Below are positions 36,701 to 58,620 of a stretch of DNA of 64,000 nucleotides, one piece after another. Position 1 is the first letter of the stretch; each line of letters opens with the position of its first letter. The position numbers and the translations under genes were made by a program. The notes below the pieces were generated by a model. It was not told where the DNA came from. It worked only from the letters and a program-made list of their open reading frames with translations, and ran no database searches. This stretch comes from Nematostella vectensis (taxonomy: Eukaryota > Cnidaria > Anthozoa > Actiniaria > Edwardsiidae): assembly GCF_932526225.1 (NCBI RefSeq), contig NC_064036.1, positions 8,129,519 to 8,193,518 on the forward strand, read 5' to 3'.

Positions 36701-36904
36701 CCTCACCCTTGTTTCTGCAGAGATGCCATTGCCTCTCTCGGTCTGGACGAAGTGCTGATGTTTATAAAGAGTGACGCAACAGACCGTGATGCGTGGGAGA
36801 TGTCTGATCACGGCCTGACTATCCTACATAACATTAGACCAAAGCTACACAAAGACGACTCTAATACATCTGTTGAGTCGATCACAGGGAAGAAAGATGT
36901 GTAA
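27718..36904 (+). CDS. Ubiquitin-like / multi-pass membrane / armadillo-repeat protein, complete
   Basis: Nineteen exons join in phase to 629 residues: 27718-27750, 28752-28904, 29046-29108, 29224-29394, 29865-29940, 30042-30120, 31605-31698, 31821-31884, 32172-32254, 33039-33205, 33375-33414, 33630-33689, 33821-33969, 34654-34685, 34759-34854, 35201-35310, 35869-35973, 36142-36272, 36721-36904. Residues 1-83 resemble ubiquitin (MLIYVESKAFPNKTFTL, FKGEYLRDAYTLDDYKILDN) but end MSKRKRG, not GG at a free C terminus. Hydrophobic segments follow at about 141-185, 193-223 and 243-270 (VLLWIHFLAAVLSL, FFSVGAIMNLTASLLMGIYL, LYLTQAVALAASIFISIMLI), suggesting four passes. Residues about 300-600 are helical, armadillo-like (TQEYAAEAVSELLTIPAI, GVRTLCALLHSKDKRVVNEA). 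I do not recognise a named orthologue. The domains suggest a membrane-anchored scaffold with cytosolic Ubl and ARM parts; no function is established. AATAAA at 37978-37983. Confidence 0.85.
28155..28480. repeat. Poly(G) tract and AAATATACTGGGGG minisatellite
   Basis: A run of about 25 G begins near 28182, followed by degenerate units of the form AAATATACTGGGGG spaced 20-40 bases. It lies in intron 1 of the Ubl-ARM gene. Confidence 0.8.
29483..29592 (+). repeat. 53-bp tandem duplication in an intron
   Basis: Two nearly identical copies of CTAGTATCACTTGnTGCTTAA through TATTGTTTCACCA lie in intron 4 of the Ubl-ARM gene. Confidence 0.85.
30198..31304. mobile_element. Pogo/Tigger-like TIR element in intron 6
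   Basis: The left end reads GGTAGAACCCCGCTTAATAC and the right end, in reverse complement, AGTGGAACCCTGTTAATACAG; both lead into AGACACCC. CAGTRGAACC termini are typical of pogo/Tigger (Tc1/mariner). The interior lacks a transposase and holds two diverged copies (about 30860-30990 and 31055-31190) of a block containing CGCACTTCGA and TGTAGATGGGA. Non-autonomous. Confidence 0.75.
32440..33075 (+). repeat. Tandem copies of the exon 10 acceptor region
   Basis: The acceptor plus exon start (TTAGGTTGGCAACATTATTG then GATTCAAA) is preceded by degenerate copies near 32448, 32508, 32924 and 32984. Spacing within pairs is about 60 bases. A MITE separates the pairs. Confidence 0.78.
32556..32745. mobile_element. 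MITE with GCCAAATTCGTTG termini
   Basis: GGCCAAATTCGTTGCTACGTGACCT near 32556 is mirrored by GCAGGTTGCACAACAACGAATTTGGCT ending near 32745. The inner arms share CAAAAT and ATAGCGC. About 190 bases, non-coding. It interrupts the exon-start repeat array. Confidence 0.78.
33996..34268. mobile_element. TTAA-flanked transposon, copy 2 (5' part)
   Basis: It starts TTAACCCATTAACACCTCAACC and is collinear with 20863-21130, sharing GAAGTACCCACAACCC, AGTCTAAGGGATAAAT and ACGCTCAAAATACCACACAA. The right end is not evident. Confidence 0.75.
34274..34452 (+). repeat. About 89-bp tandem duplication
   Basis: Two essentially identical copies begin GAAAATACAAGCAATAATCA and end ATCAACCCTGCAA, in intron 13 of the Ubl-ARM gene next to the transposon copy. 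Confidence 0.88.
34915..35145 (+). repeat. About 70-bp tandem repeat before exon 16
   Basis: Three to four degenerate copies of TTTATCTAGTGTnTGGnTTG through TATTTATGTTTATTTTCATT fill intron 15 of the Ubl-ARM gene. Confidence 0.8.
35372..35547. mobile_element. hAT-type MITE with poly(C) core, copy 1
   Basis: The left end reads TTGGCGGATCTAGTAGGGGG and the right end, in reverse complement, CAGGGGCGGATCCAGAAAAT. A run of about 22 C lies inside near the left arm. Same family as 43304-43446. Confidence 0.75.
36511..36652 (+). repeat. 16-bp minisatellite before the last Ubl-ARM exon
   Basis: About eight copies of CCCAAGCACCCACGAT with A/C and G/T variants, in the intron that ends at the final acceptor (36720). 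Confidence 0.95.
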
Positions 36905-37320
36905 ATCACAGCCCGAATATCCCGCAACATTATGACCAGAGCTTCACAAAGCCGACTGTAATGCATTCTGTTGTGTCGATCACGTGAAGGAAAGATGCGT
37001 AAATCACAGCCCGAATATCCCGCAACATATCTGACCAGAGCTTCACAAAGCCGACTGTAACGCACTCTGTTGAGTCTATCACAGGGAAGAAAGATGTGTA
37101 AATCACAGCCCGAATATCCCGCAACATATATGACCAGAGCTTCACAAAGCCGACTGTAACGCATTCTGTTGAGTCGATCACGTGAACGAAAGATGTGTAA
37201 ATCACAGCCCGAATATCCCGCAATATATCTGACCAGAGCTTCACAAAGCCGACTGTAATGCATCTGTTGAGTCGATCATGGGAAAGAAAGATTTGTAAAT
37301 TACAGCCCGAATACCCCGCA
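36840..37320 (+). repeat. 98-99 bp tandem repeat over the Ubl-ARM stop codon
   Basis: About five copies; AAATCACAGCCCGAATA recurs at 36903, 37001, 37100, 37199 and 37297 (last slightly changed). The unit includes the final coding codons (GAGTCGATCACAGGGAAGAA) and the TAA at 36902-36904. The copies follow the stop and form the 3' UTR. The reverse strand is open across them only because 99 is divisible by three. Confidence 0.95.
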
Positions 37321-39844
37321 TAGTATTTGAACAAAGATGTGTAGAAAGCTAATTAGTGTAGGTCATATCAGTCTTTTTCTTCTTGGGTGATAGGGGTATA
37401 GCACCCTGATGCATCCCTAAAGAGTTGGACCTCAGCCTAGTTACTGGTATTGACTGGAGACTGACTGAGAGGTTGGTAAGCCTGTGTCAGAAGCTTTCCA
37501 TAAGAGTTTGACCTCAGCCTAGTACCTCTATGAGGCAAGAGGGACTGGTGAGAGCCAATCCAGTTTGAGGTGAGGTGTTCGGGTGACTTCATTTCATTAC
37601 CACAGGAAACCCGATCAGACCTCCAGGCACTAAGCTGGTGAGAGTCCACTTTGTGCATTGACCTTATCTGCAAATATGCCTATAAGAAAAGCTCAGAGGT
37701 AGTTGTGAATGGTGGAAAACATTTAAGGTCGAAGTATGATAATATAATAATAGTGAACTGTACATATTCCTGGTAGATATATTGAGTGCTTTTGCTTGTA
37801 CCTTCCTGGGAGCATTTGTATTTTTCTTTTTTCCGCAGCACGCTACCAATTGTATCCATTCCTGTAAACTTTTATCATGTATTCCCCAATATTTTTGCTC
37901 CATATCGCACAAGTGTAGAATTTATAGTTGTACAGTGTATAGTTGTATAGTTTACAGATATTGTGTCAGCACCATTCAATAAATTATTGGGACACAATTA
38001 CTGCAGAATTACTGTTGGGTGTTTCGTGACATGAACGAGAACACTTCCTCTTACACACTCCTAGCCATTTGTTACACCTCTTTGAGGACTTATGAAGCGA
38101 CATGGGAATCATAAGAACGGTATCTCTCGCTCACCCCATCCCTTCCCCCACCACTAGCCACCTTCGTCACCCCTATTCAAATTTACAAGTTGACAAGTGA
38201 ATAATCGCACACTAGACCCAACCTCTCTCCTTTCAGAAATCCGTTAACACCTGCGAAGCCGCTATTCAGATTTACGAGGCGACAAGGAAATTCCAAGTGG
38301 CGTATTACTCACTCGACTCAACAGTCGTTTCATTTGTCATTTACATCTAGCCTTAAGGTAGACAACATGTAATTTGTCTCAAAATCCTCGGCTTCGCTTT
38401 GCCTAGTTGCATATCCTAAGCTAATGCAGTCGCTGTAGACCGTGGGTAGGCCTGCCGGTCAGTAGCCTACCTGAGACACCTCCCTCAGCAAAGATCTGTA
38501 CCAAACGTGAAAAAAAAAAACGATAGATCATTTAGTCGAATAGGGTTCAAAAATATAATAATGTAACCTAATGATTGCGGGCTGTCAATTCTCAACGTAA
38601 TTCTCATTCTCTCAATTCCCTTTATGTATAGTTTAGTTTACTGTCATTTTGCCTTTGCCAAATTTTACCGCCCAGCTAGATTCCATTGTGACCAATTTCT
38701 CCCACGGTGAATGGAATGTAAAAGGTCAATCTTCGACGGCCCCAAAATGATTTGATGGCTTAAGGGAAGAACTCTAATAAACTGTACAAACAGCCTTGAT
38801 GGAAGAAACACGATCATTATGACCAAAAACCACGGATCTATTTTATATTCAGCTAATTGATATAAAAACATGCAGCAGTTTATCGTCTTTTGCCGCACCT
38901 TCAGAATCACAACAATTTTGGTTCTTTGCCACTCAGGCCGCACTAAGAAAAATGTGTCCGTTGCGCGTTCCGTTATTTTTTTAAATTTATTATTACTTTT
39001 TTTGCACACAGAGCCAACACAAAATAAATCCCCAAAAATTACCTGCTTTGTGAAAAGTTCTAGATATTTTTAGAAAGGCCAAGCAAAGGCACAGGACTGA
39101 GGGCTAATGCTCGAAAAGGTAAGCGCGACTACTTTATTTTCACGAGGTGTATATGCATACCGCTTCAACCTTGTATTGATTTATTTCACAGTTCATATTT
39201 CTTTGCAGGTTTTGTGGTGCGACACATGGATTCATAATGACACTAGGTTTCTTTATTCTAGTAATTTTTTTTTTAAATAAATATATATTGCCTACTTTTA
39301 TAAATTTGATGTTAAGAACTAATTGATACTAGAGCGATGAGATCTACCGGTGGTTTAATTAATTGCCCCATGTATTAAACAGCAGCAAATGATAAAAAAA
39401 AACCAGCAAGACTCATGCAACCACTTTCCTGATGCAACAAAACAAATACCCAAATTCCGAGATATTCTGGGTCTCCCCAAGGGTCACTCCAGAAACCAAA
39501 GAAAGAAAAAGATATTTCTAATACGCAGTTCATAAACAATCTAACAATGCGCAATTACCTTACGTGGATTATTGGAGCCGTAGTGGAACTGGGAGCAAAT
39601 TCATATCAAGCGAGTAATTATTCACTTGAGGCATTAAACGGGAAATGAAAAAGCACTGAATCGTGGAGAGTGGAAGCGTTGTTTGGACTTTAAATCTACT
39701 GCTTTTATCAACGCTCGCAGTCTTTCAAATGGCCTCAGACTTTCCTTGATACGAGGATCTCTATTTGTTTAACGGTCCCTTGTATTTGTTTTATGGTTTA
39801 TTAGCTAGTAGAGGAATATTTTGGATATTATCACAAGATTACCA
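37321..39844. other. Ubl-ARM 3' UTR and intergenic region before astacin
   Basis: The Ubl-ARM transcript probably ends after AATAAA at 37978-37983. A duplicated phrase around GACCTCAGCCTAG occurs near 37430 and 37509. From about 38000 to 39844 no exon is recognised; the astacin promoter should lie in the right part. Confidence 0.5.
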
Positions 39845-50606
<10,762 letters not shown>

Positions 50607-50613
50607 GCACCCC

Positions 50614-51545
50614 ACAGAGGGAAATCAGCAATTTGACACCAGATAAATGACACGCGAGGAATAAAGTCAGATTACTTCGGGAGAGGGATTTATTATTAGG
50701 GTGTCTTAAATAAATTCTAGAAATAAAAAATCTGACCTTGCATTGGTAAAAATATTGTCATGTTCTTTTTTTTTCTTGAGAGTAAAAAAATCATAGAGTC
50801 ATTTGTACGAAAAAATATTGTTACCATTCTACTAATATTTTTTATTACACTTGGGCAATAGGTGAAAACACCTGTATGATTTTTATCAGAAAAAATAGTA
50901 GATTTGTACGAGAGATAAACGATTGGTACATTTTGGCCTTTCAAAGTTTAAAGTATCTATTCGAATTCATGTGCAAAGTGAATTGCAAATTAGGCCGAAT
51001 ATCTATCTTAGCGTCACCCTTGAATAACATTACTGACTAATGAATTTGTTTGTACGAATCAACGGGTATAGAAAAGCCTACAGAGGGAAATCAGCAATTT
51101 GACACCAGATAAATGACACGCGAGGAATAAAGTCAGATTACTTCGGGAGAGGGATTTATTATTAGGGTGTCTTAAATAAATTCTAGAAATAATAAATCTG
51201 ACCTTGCATTGGTAAAAATATTGTCATGTTCTTTTTTTTTTCTTGAGAGTAAAAAAGTTATGAGTCATTTGTACGAAAAAATGTTGTTACCATTCTACTC
51301 ATATTTTTTATTACACTTGGGCAATAGGTGAAAACACTTGTATGATTTTTATAAGAAAAAATGGTAGATTTGTACGAGATATAAACGATTGGTACATTTT
51401 GGCTTTTCAAAGTTTAAAGTATCTATTCGAATTCATGTGCAAAGTGAATTGCAAATTAGGCCGAATATATATCTTAGCGTCACCCTTGAATAGCATTACT
51501 GACTAATGAATTTGTTTGTACGAATCAACGGGTATAGAAAAGCCT
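50614..51545 (+). repeat. Tandem duplication of a 466-bp block containing the astacin 3' end signal
   Basis: Copy 1 starts at 50614 and copy 2 at 51080 (ACAGAGGGAAATCAGCAATT); both end GGGTATAGAAAAGCCTA. They differ by a few substitutions and small indels. Each holds GAGGAATAAAGTCAG, so the polyadenylation signal is duplicated. Confidence 0.95.
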
Positions 51546-53671
51546 ATGGACATCTGGCGAAAAGCGGGCCTCTGTAATATTTTAGGGAATAAAATAACTA
51601 ACTTTAAAGAATATAGCTGTAGCAAAAGATCGAGACCGATCGAGTAGGAGGAAAGAAGGAGGAAAGGTTTTGTTAATAGACGGCGCATGTGGAGGCGTTA
51701 CCCAGCCATTACTAGGAAAAAAACATATACATTTATAGCCAAAAGGAGTATGTTAAGAACTCACTGTTGATGCTCAGAAGCCAAGGCAAAGCAGACCGCT
51801 TCGTGCCTTTAAGTTAAAGGGAAGTTCTTTTAGAGACGCACGTGGTGGACGTACTCAGACATTACCGGGAAATTATTATCCCTTAAGGGTTTACAGAAAA
51901 TTTAACAAGATTTTCCGATTATGAAACCTTCTCAGGCACGTTAAGTGTCTCATAAGAAAAAAGGTTCATTGGGTGACTACTTATAATGGCTGAGCATCAA
52001 ATCCAATGAAGTCACCGCCGGAGAGCTTCCTCTGTTCAGCTATTTCCTATAATAACTCACATCTGATTAATTCCCTTCCACCTTAACACAATTCCTAAAT
52101 AGCCCATGGCCGGAGGAGTAATTGAAATCACAAGTCGATTATGAGATCATATATGGGAACCTCTCGTGTGGGGGGAGGGGGGGCACCTAAAATTATCCCG
52201 AAACTTGACTTTTCCTCCATACGAGGACTTCCATAAGTTATAGTACTATTCGTATGGCTTGTAACGTTCACGCTTACCAGAATTCTGTCATTGGTTAATC
52301 ATATCCTTGATTGACGGTTTTGGCTAATGGCGATCTCCTATTGGCCGAAAAGGAATTGTGACGTCAAGCCATCTACGCGCGCCATTTCCCTTAATCGTTC
52401 TACCATTAACACACATCAAAGGAACCTAATATAAAAATTTATTCTCTTCCCGCATTTAATATTAAATACACGTTTTACGTTAAGACGTCATCTCTGGCAT
52501 GAACTGAAACCAAAATGAGGGATTTTTGATCCAGACAATTTAGATCCAAAAATGAAGTCGTATTCGTTCATTTAGTGAGAGATATTTTTGTGAAATAGAA
52601 TGAATAGAGGATAAGAAACAAATTTCCGTTGGCCCACATGAAATTATGTTCCAAAAACAACGCGCCCCTGTCCGTGAATTTAGAGGTTTCGTTAAAAGAC
52701 TTGATTTTCCTTAAACCATATTCGATGGAGCCAATGTTTGTTACATTCAGAGCAGGGGCAAGTTTTCTGTAGCAAAGTATTCTTGGCAGTTTTAAATAGT
52801 CCTTGAAGCAAAATTTATCCCACTTGCTTCAGCTTTCGCCAAGAGTGGGGTAATAAATCATCAGACAAAGCAATAATCTTCCATTTTAAGCATAGAATAC
52901 TAAAAAATAATACGCCGCAAGCGAAACGTAAACTACATCTGTAAAAGCTCACAAATTTCCTTTTCATATGAAGGGATATAGGGCGTGATACATCTATTGC
53001 TCGCGAGAACGTCGCACCTTAAAGGTTTGATGCATTCTATTAACTCAGATAAGCTACATAGACACAATCCTTTAATTAGATGAAAGGCCATCTGTACCAA
53101 TAAAGACAAGTTGTCTACGTATGGGGGTATTTGTGCTTTATTCCGGGGAAATTGGCGGTGTTTTTTTTGTGTGTGCCCTTTACGGGGAGTAGGTACTATA
53201 TCTGGTTAAAGAGCCTTCATGTCTTGTATTCTTAAATTCTGGTTGTACTTTGGGAAAAATCGATATTTTAGCTAGCTCAAGCCAATCTTTACAAATTACC
53301 AATTTATTATATTACAAATAACATTACATTCTAGCGCTTTTTTTTTGTGTTCTCCCAACACTTACGGCTATTTATTCTATATTTCTGACTCCTGGTGAAA
53401 CGCTATTCAAACTTTAGCATCGAAAGAGAGAAGTGCTATTATCATTTCACACTTAAAAAAGTATATATGTTATGATTATTGGTACAAGCCTTTTTATTCC
53501 TTTATGAAAAATATAATTCCTGATCTGAATGTTACAAAAACCCCAACAGGGCTTTTTTGACAAGTTTCTTATTTCTGTTCTAGTATAATCCGCCTCTAAA
53601 AGATGGTAATATTTGTTTTAAATGTTTGAATGTTATTATTACAACCCTTCTTGTTTTTTTCTTTTATTAAA
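51546..53671. other. Gene-poor region right of astacin
   Basis: AT-rich sequence without recognised exon or clear transposon. No RNA gene was seen. Confidence 0.5.
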
Positions 53672-53879
53672 GAAAGTGACCAAGGAAAGGCTATTCACCG
53701 ACTTGCAAGTCTATCGTAAGCAGATGGCGGGAAGTTCGTCCATCAGGCAGTCAAGAGTAGATGGCGCGGATACGCCATTTCGCGCGGGAAACGCAACTGC
53801 TGCCAAATATACCACCCGATCTTCGCGACGAAAGCATAAAATGGCAAACAATCGCCAGTCAATGAATGCCTTAAATTGA
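53672..53879 (+). CDS. Possible last exon of an unknown basic protein
   Basis: After the acceptor-like TTTATTAAAG the frame reads KVTKERLFTDLQVYRKQMAG to RSSRRKHKMANNRQSMNALN and stops at 53877-53879. It is strongly basic. It lies about 540 bases before peptide gene A, but no first exon was found upstream. It could also be chance. Confidence 0.25.
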
Positions 53880-54414
53880 GCTATTTCCCGCCGTCAACTG
53901 ACATTCTTAGTTTGACTGATTTGGGTTTTAAAAACATGTTTGGAGTCGTTTAGTTTGCGAATCGATAAAGAACCGGTAAAAAGTTGCTGGGTTCATGATT
54001 GTAGACCACCTGAAGAGGGAATTCTTTTGAGCTCGGAAACACGATAGTTGGCAATCTCTATAGTTTGACGGAAAACGGACCATCAAAACTGTCGCTTGGG
54101 ACAAAACAATGTCAACAAGGTTATAATACGTTGATTTATATCAGTATGCTTTCGTAATCGCCTTTAATTGGGTCATTAACCATTGAAGGGCAGCCCGCGT
54201 GCAGCATTGATTAGACTTCCTGACTGGTCAGAGCGGAGTTGATAAAATCAACACAATTACCTTCGTCACAAGTCGATTTAAATAGAATTCTTGAAGCTCG
54301 AAATATAAGTGGCTATTTGTCATAATAGAACGACCTATACGTAGGCCGACGAGTAAACCTTACTCATTGAGTTCCTACGGGGTTCCTTAAAAGAACAGCA
54401 CTGCTCTTCGTTAG

Positions 54415-56828
54415 ATGCAGTTCGTCGCGATGTCTGTCTCTGTAAAGTGCGTATTCGTGCTTTTTGCATTTGTTTTATTTCGAAATGTCGTGGCTTCACA
54501 AGAAGACCCAGTTTGGGATCAAGGCAATGAAGGATACGGTGTCGATTCAGAGAACGCTATGATAGAACAAAAGACAAAAGTAATAGCAAAGAAGAGCCCA
54601 TTTCGTGAAGTCTGTCTGATGGCAAGATGTACAAGACGACGCCGAAGGTCTTCAGAGAGAAAAAGAGTCGAAAAAAAGGTGATTTTTTTTCGCTCTAGGC
54701 CCATACTTTACCGAATATGTTTTGGATTGGGTAGTAAAAGTTGCAAAAAAACAAAACTCGAAGTTTCCATAACTCGCGGTTTTTTTCTAAACCCGACAAT
54801 TAGCTATTTAACTTCGCTAGATTGTGAGCTTATTTTACTTGATAATAGCCCATAATTAAAATCATAACCGAAACACACTGTCAAACGAGTGCTTTACATC
54901 ACATGGCTATCCTTAGAGTTCGTCACTGAGGAATTCTTTAACCAAGCGCCGAAATTCTACCATGATTATTTTTTACTATTATTTTAGTACTACCAGCAAG
55001 ATATCCATCCGTTACATATATACAATAAATAATGCATTATGCCGTGATGAAATAATGTAGGGAATAGAGTGGCCATACTGTGTTAGTTGAGAGCAGGAAA
55101 GCGTGTTGTAGGAGTTAAGAGTTTGACGCAGCCGTAGGTCTCAGGTCTAGCGGTTTCTATAAGAAAGAGAAGTGTTTAACGGAGGAAGTCATTGCCTTGT
55201 AAGTAATATATAGACTTCTCGAATTGAAATGGTTTATCTACCTATATCATTAACCTACCATATCACTTTTGACGATACAAGTAGCGGTAACTTTGGAGAA
55301 TTCCCGCTTAACGTATTCTTTCACCTGATACCTGTCTAAATACGCTAGCTTACTAAAAGCTGTCCATGATATCCATTGTCAATCCAGTACTATAAAACTA
55401 CCTCTATTTAACACTGGAACAATTACTAAAAAAAAGCTTTTAGCCCTAATACGTGAGGCAAGTTCTTTTTTCATACACATTAGTATATCTACATAAAAAA
55501 TGCTTTACTCATTTATTCTTAACCAGGCATAAACTACTGACCACTGAAGTTAATAAGCTCTCTCCCGCCAACGATATCACCGAAACTAATAGCAACTTGG
55601 CTTGAGGCTTAGCTTGTAATAAGTCGTCTTATCGCTCAGATTGCCCGCATATAATTTGATCACCCCATAAAACGACTTCTTAAAGACCACTTAAATAGCC
55701 GTAAGTAGAAACGAGAAAAGGATGCGGCAAAAAAGAAAAAAAAACATGGCAAAAATAAAACTAGGGAATCGAATACGTAGAAACCAAAGCATTTGTTTAT
55801 ACGCCCTATCAATGCGTGTTTTTGCGGGTAGTATTATTGTGTGCGTTTGTATTTTTGCTCATATTTTCAGCTAACAGCTTCCATAACAATCGTCAATATG
55901 TTTTTATTATATTTCTCAATACAAAACCCACCAGTTCGATTAAGATTAAACAATGTTCAGGTATCAGAGATGAAAATACTGATATATCTAATCTATCTAC
56001 TTGGAAATGCGTGAGATATGACCCTAGAGGTGAGGGTTGTTAAAGCAGGTTATATATCATGTGTGGTTTGAAATTTGTTTTTCCCATTCGTTCTCTTCAT
56101 GTGTGGCGATAGTGCATCCATAAACATTGCCGCTGGTATCTATTTTCTAGTCGCTTATCCCTCGCATCCTTTTCCTTTCTGTCCTACCCTTTCGCACCTA
56201 ATGCACCTTAACCATAACCACCACCAACCCCTCCACACACACCAATCCCCACTCCCCCCCCCCAACCTCCACACACACCAATCCCCAACCCCTACCCCCT
56301 CAAAACACACATCCCAACCCACCCCCTCAAAACAGACCCACCCCCACCCCCTCCACTCGCATCCCGTCCCCACCCCCACCCCCACCCTACATATCCCCCC
56401 ACCCCCACCCCTCAACACACATCCCGTCCTACACACACATTAACACCCCAACTCCCCTTCCCACGCCTAATCCACTACAAAACAACAAGATCACGCGGAA
56501 AAGCAGTTTGTATTTGCGACAATAGTTTCAGGAAATTATCTAGAATGAAAGCATAACAGGGAGTGTGACGCTGTGGTAGACTCAATCATCGATTGATGGC
56601 TGAGAAGAAAAACTATTGCCTTAAGGGAGATTGTTCACAGGAAAGAAACTCCAATACATCTCTAGAAGAGTTGGAATATATTAGTAATAGCATTCTTTTT
56701 TATAGGTGCAATTTACAGAGGATCTACTAGACGATAACAACGATTTTTTTACTTCTGATGTTGGCAGCACTCAAAGGGATAAAAGCTCAACTCAAGAAAT
56801 AACAACGATAACAGACATCTCCGATTAA
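54415..56828 (+). CDS. Secreted peptide precursor A, unknown function
   Basis: Two exons, 54415-54678 and 56706-56828, join in phase 0 to 128 residues. Residues 1-28 are a signal peptide (VKCVFVLFAFVLFRNVVAS), followed by an acidic segment (EDPVWDQGNEGYGVDSEN) and a basic Cys pair REVCLMARCTRRRRRSSERK. Exon 2 is acidic (VQFTEDLLDDNNDFFTSD) and ends TITDISD. The precursor-like layout, with a CxxxxC loop next to an Arg cluster that convertases could cut, suggests a secreted peptide or peptide hormone, but no family is recognised. Precursor B at 61236 shares the layout and intron phase. The 2 kb intron contains C-rich DNA. Another ATG at 54430 could be used. Confidence 0.6.
55816..56043 (+). pseudogene. 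Possible damaged secreted-peptide ORF in the intron of precursor A
   Basis: The frame FLRVVLLCAFVFLLIFSANS looks like a signal peptide and ends with a Cys-containing tail (KQCSGIRDENTDISN, KCVRYDPRGEGC), but it has no ATG; the nearby ATG at 55812 is in another frame and soon stops. It may be a broken third member or chance. Confidence 0.25.
56210..56450. repeat. C-rich CCCCAC/ACACCAATCCCC tract
   Basis: The minus strand has repeated GGGG runs spaced one to five bases (densest about 56335-56410), matching the G-quadruplex pattern. It lies in the intron of precursor A. Confidence 0.88.
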
Positions 56829-57087
56829 CGTTAATCACCCACATCGTAAAAACCACTTGTGTGATAGATCGCTTCCAGTTTCTATCACTGTGACATAAAT
56901 AAAAAAGATTTTTTCAAAGGACAAGTTATGGATGTGAATAGGCCTAAAAGCACGGAATCTCGTGGAGTCGTTTAATCCGTTCCCTGCAACAAGACCTAAT
57001 GCATGCAAACTCATAGAACACAATCTATTTACAATCTACTTAAGAGAACCAAGAACCATCACATCACCTGTTGGCGCACAAAATAAA

Positions 57088-57312
57088 GTTGGACCTCGTT
57101 ATAATGATATGCGATACAAAAATAATCTCAATTTTATAATACTCGATATGACGTTAGTTTCGGCATAACGATCAATGATCATGTTTTCGTGTCCGAAAAA
57201 CGGTAAAATAGAGTATATATGGGAAATAATCTCGAGTGTAATATTTCTAGATGTAAACGACGCGGTTTTTAGGCCAATTGTCAGTATCGTCATACGAGGT
57301 TCCACTTTATAA
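57088..57312. mobile_element. Tc1/pogo-like MITE
   Basis: AAAGTTGGACCTCGTTATAA at the left is mirrored by a right end whose reverse complement is AAAGTGGAACCTCGTATGAC. About 225 bases, with an imperfect palindromic interior. Non-coding. Confidence 0.72.
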
Positions 57313-58454
57313 AGCAGGTCATAAACACCTCAGGACATGATAAAATAAAAATGTTTTTACAGAAGAATTTACTTGAAATATCTGTGAACCTTTGGATCCA
57401 TTCTGCGTCAGACTGCCGCGATTTGGAGTTTCTGACAACAACTTTTGACGCCAATCAAGGACATCTCACAACAAACTGTATTTTTTAGTACGAAAGCTAA
57501 AGTAGAAAAGCATAACAACAATTACGGAAATCACGGCCGTTTTGGGTTTTGGCGAGTATAGCTCGTGTAACAGCCTTTTTATTTAAACATTTTGACAAAC
57601 ATGGCATTACTTGGTTGGCTAAGAGGGCAACACCAATTAATCAGATTCTTTATTAATAGCTTTTTTTTTCTGGAGGGAAAGTCACAAGCGATAATCCTGT
57701 TCCTTCATTGCCTGTGCTTGTTTTGATTTTGGTCTCATGCGCTCCACTCGTTGTTTTAAAAATCGATTCTGATTGGCTAGAGTCAGTACAGCACTATTTC
57801 TGCCTCAAAACTCGCTTTGATCACAATTTCGACTAAATGGCTGGTTTTGATAAAGTTTTTAACTAGGAAAAGCTATCCGGGTGAAGAAACAATTATTATA
57901 TGACCCCTCAACCCCCTACCCTCGGGAGTGGTAAATTCCTTAACCTCCAACAAAGATCGACGCCAAAAAAATATATAATTGATTTAATATTACAATTGTA
58001 AGAAAAGAGACGCGATAGTTTTTTCGTCCTCTCTGTTGGAACTCATAAAAGACGTCTAAAGAGCAGAGGCGAGGGGCATTAACTAAATCGCCATCTATCA
58101 CCTGCCCATTCGTGAGTGCTTTTATAGAAAAATATTCATTACTTCTCTGTGGTTAAAATGATCTTAAGTTCAATGTTCTAATGAGCAGCAAATGCGGGCG
58201 GATTTGTATATAAAATTTTTACCCGGTTATCGAATACCGTATAGAACAGATAAACATCCCGGGTCGATTCAGACATTTTTCTTCATTCATTTTAAATTTT
58301 GATTATGATTTTTCTTAAAACAAAAATGAGTTGAAATGTATAGATCGGTGACGAGATTTCCATGGACATTTTTTATTTATAATGAATAAGATTGAGTGTT
58401 CGTTTTCTTACATTCACAAATAATAAATAAAACTAAATGCACGTTTTCGTGGGT

Positions 58455-58620
58455 ATTTATAGGATAGTTAGCACACTACTGAAGTTTTTGTGAGAGATTT
58501 TTCTTTTAAAGACTAGCCTAAATTCGAAATGAGTATGGCTTTTAAAGACTAGTCTAAATTCGAAATGAGTATGGCGTAGACGACATAATAGTTGAAATTT
58601 TTAATTTTTAAAGACTTATC
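58455..58620 (+). repeat. 165-bp direct repeat, copy 1
   Basis: ATTTATAGGATAGTTAGCAC through CGACATAATAGTTGAAAT is nearly identical to 60349-60512, about 1.9 kb away. Inside, a 35-base phrase with CTAAATTCGAAATGAGTATG is itself duplicated; a third copy lies at 58660-58712. Confidence 0.9.

Noticed and set aside
36808-37334. Minus-strand ORFs with a 33-residue repeat (YSRLCEALV, YSGCDL)
   Set aside because: They arise because a 99-base tandem repeat keeps all frames periodic; the region is the Ubl-ARM 3' UTR.
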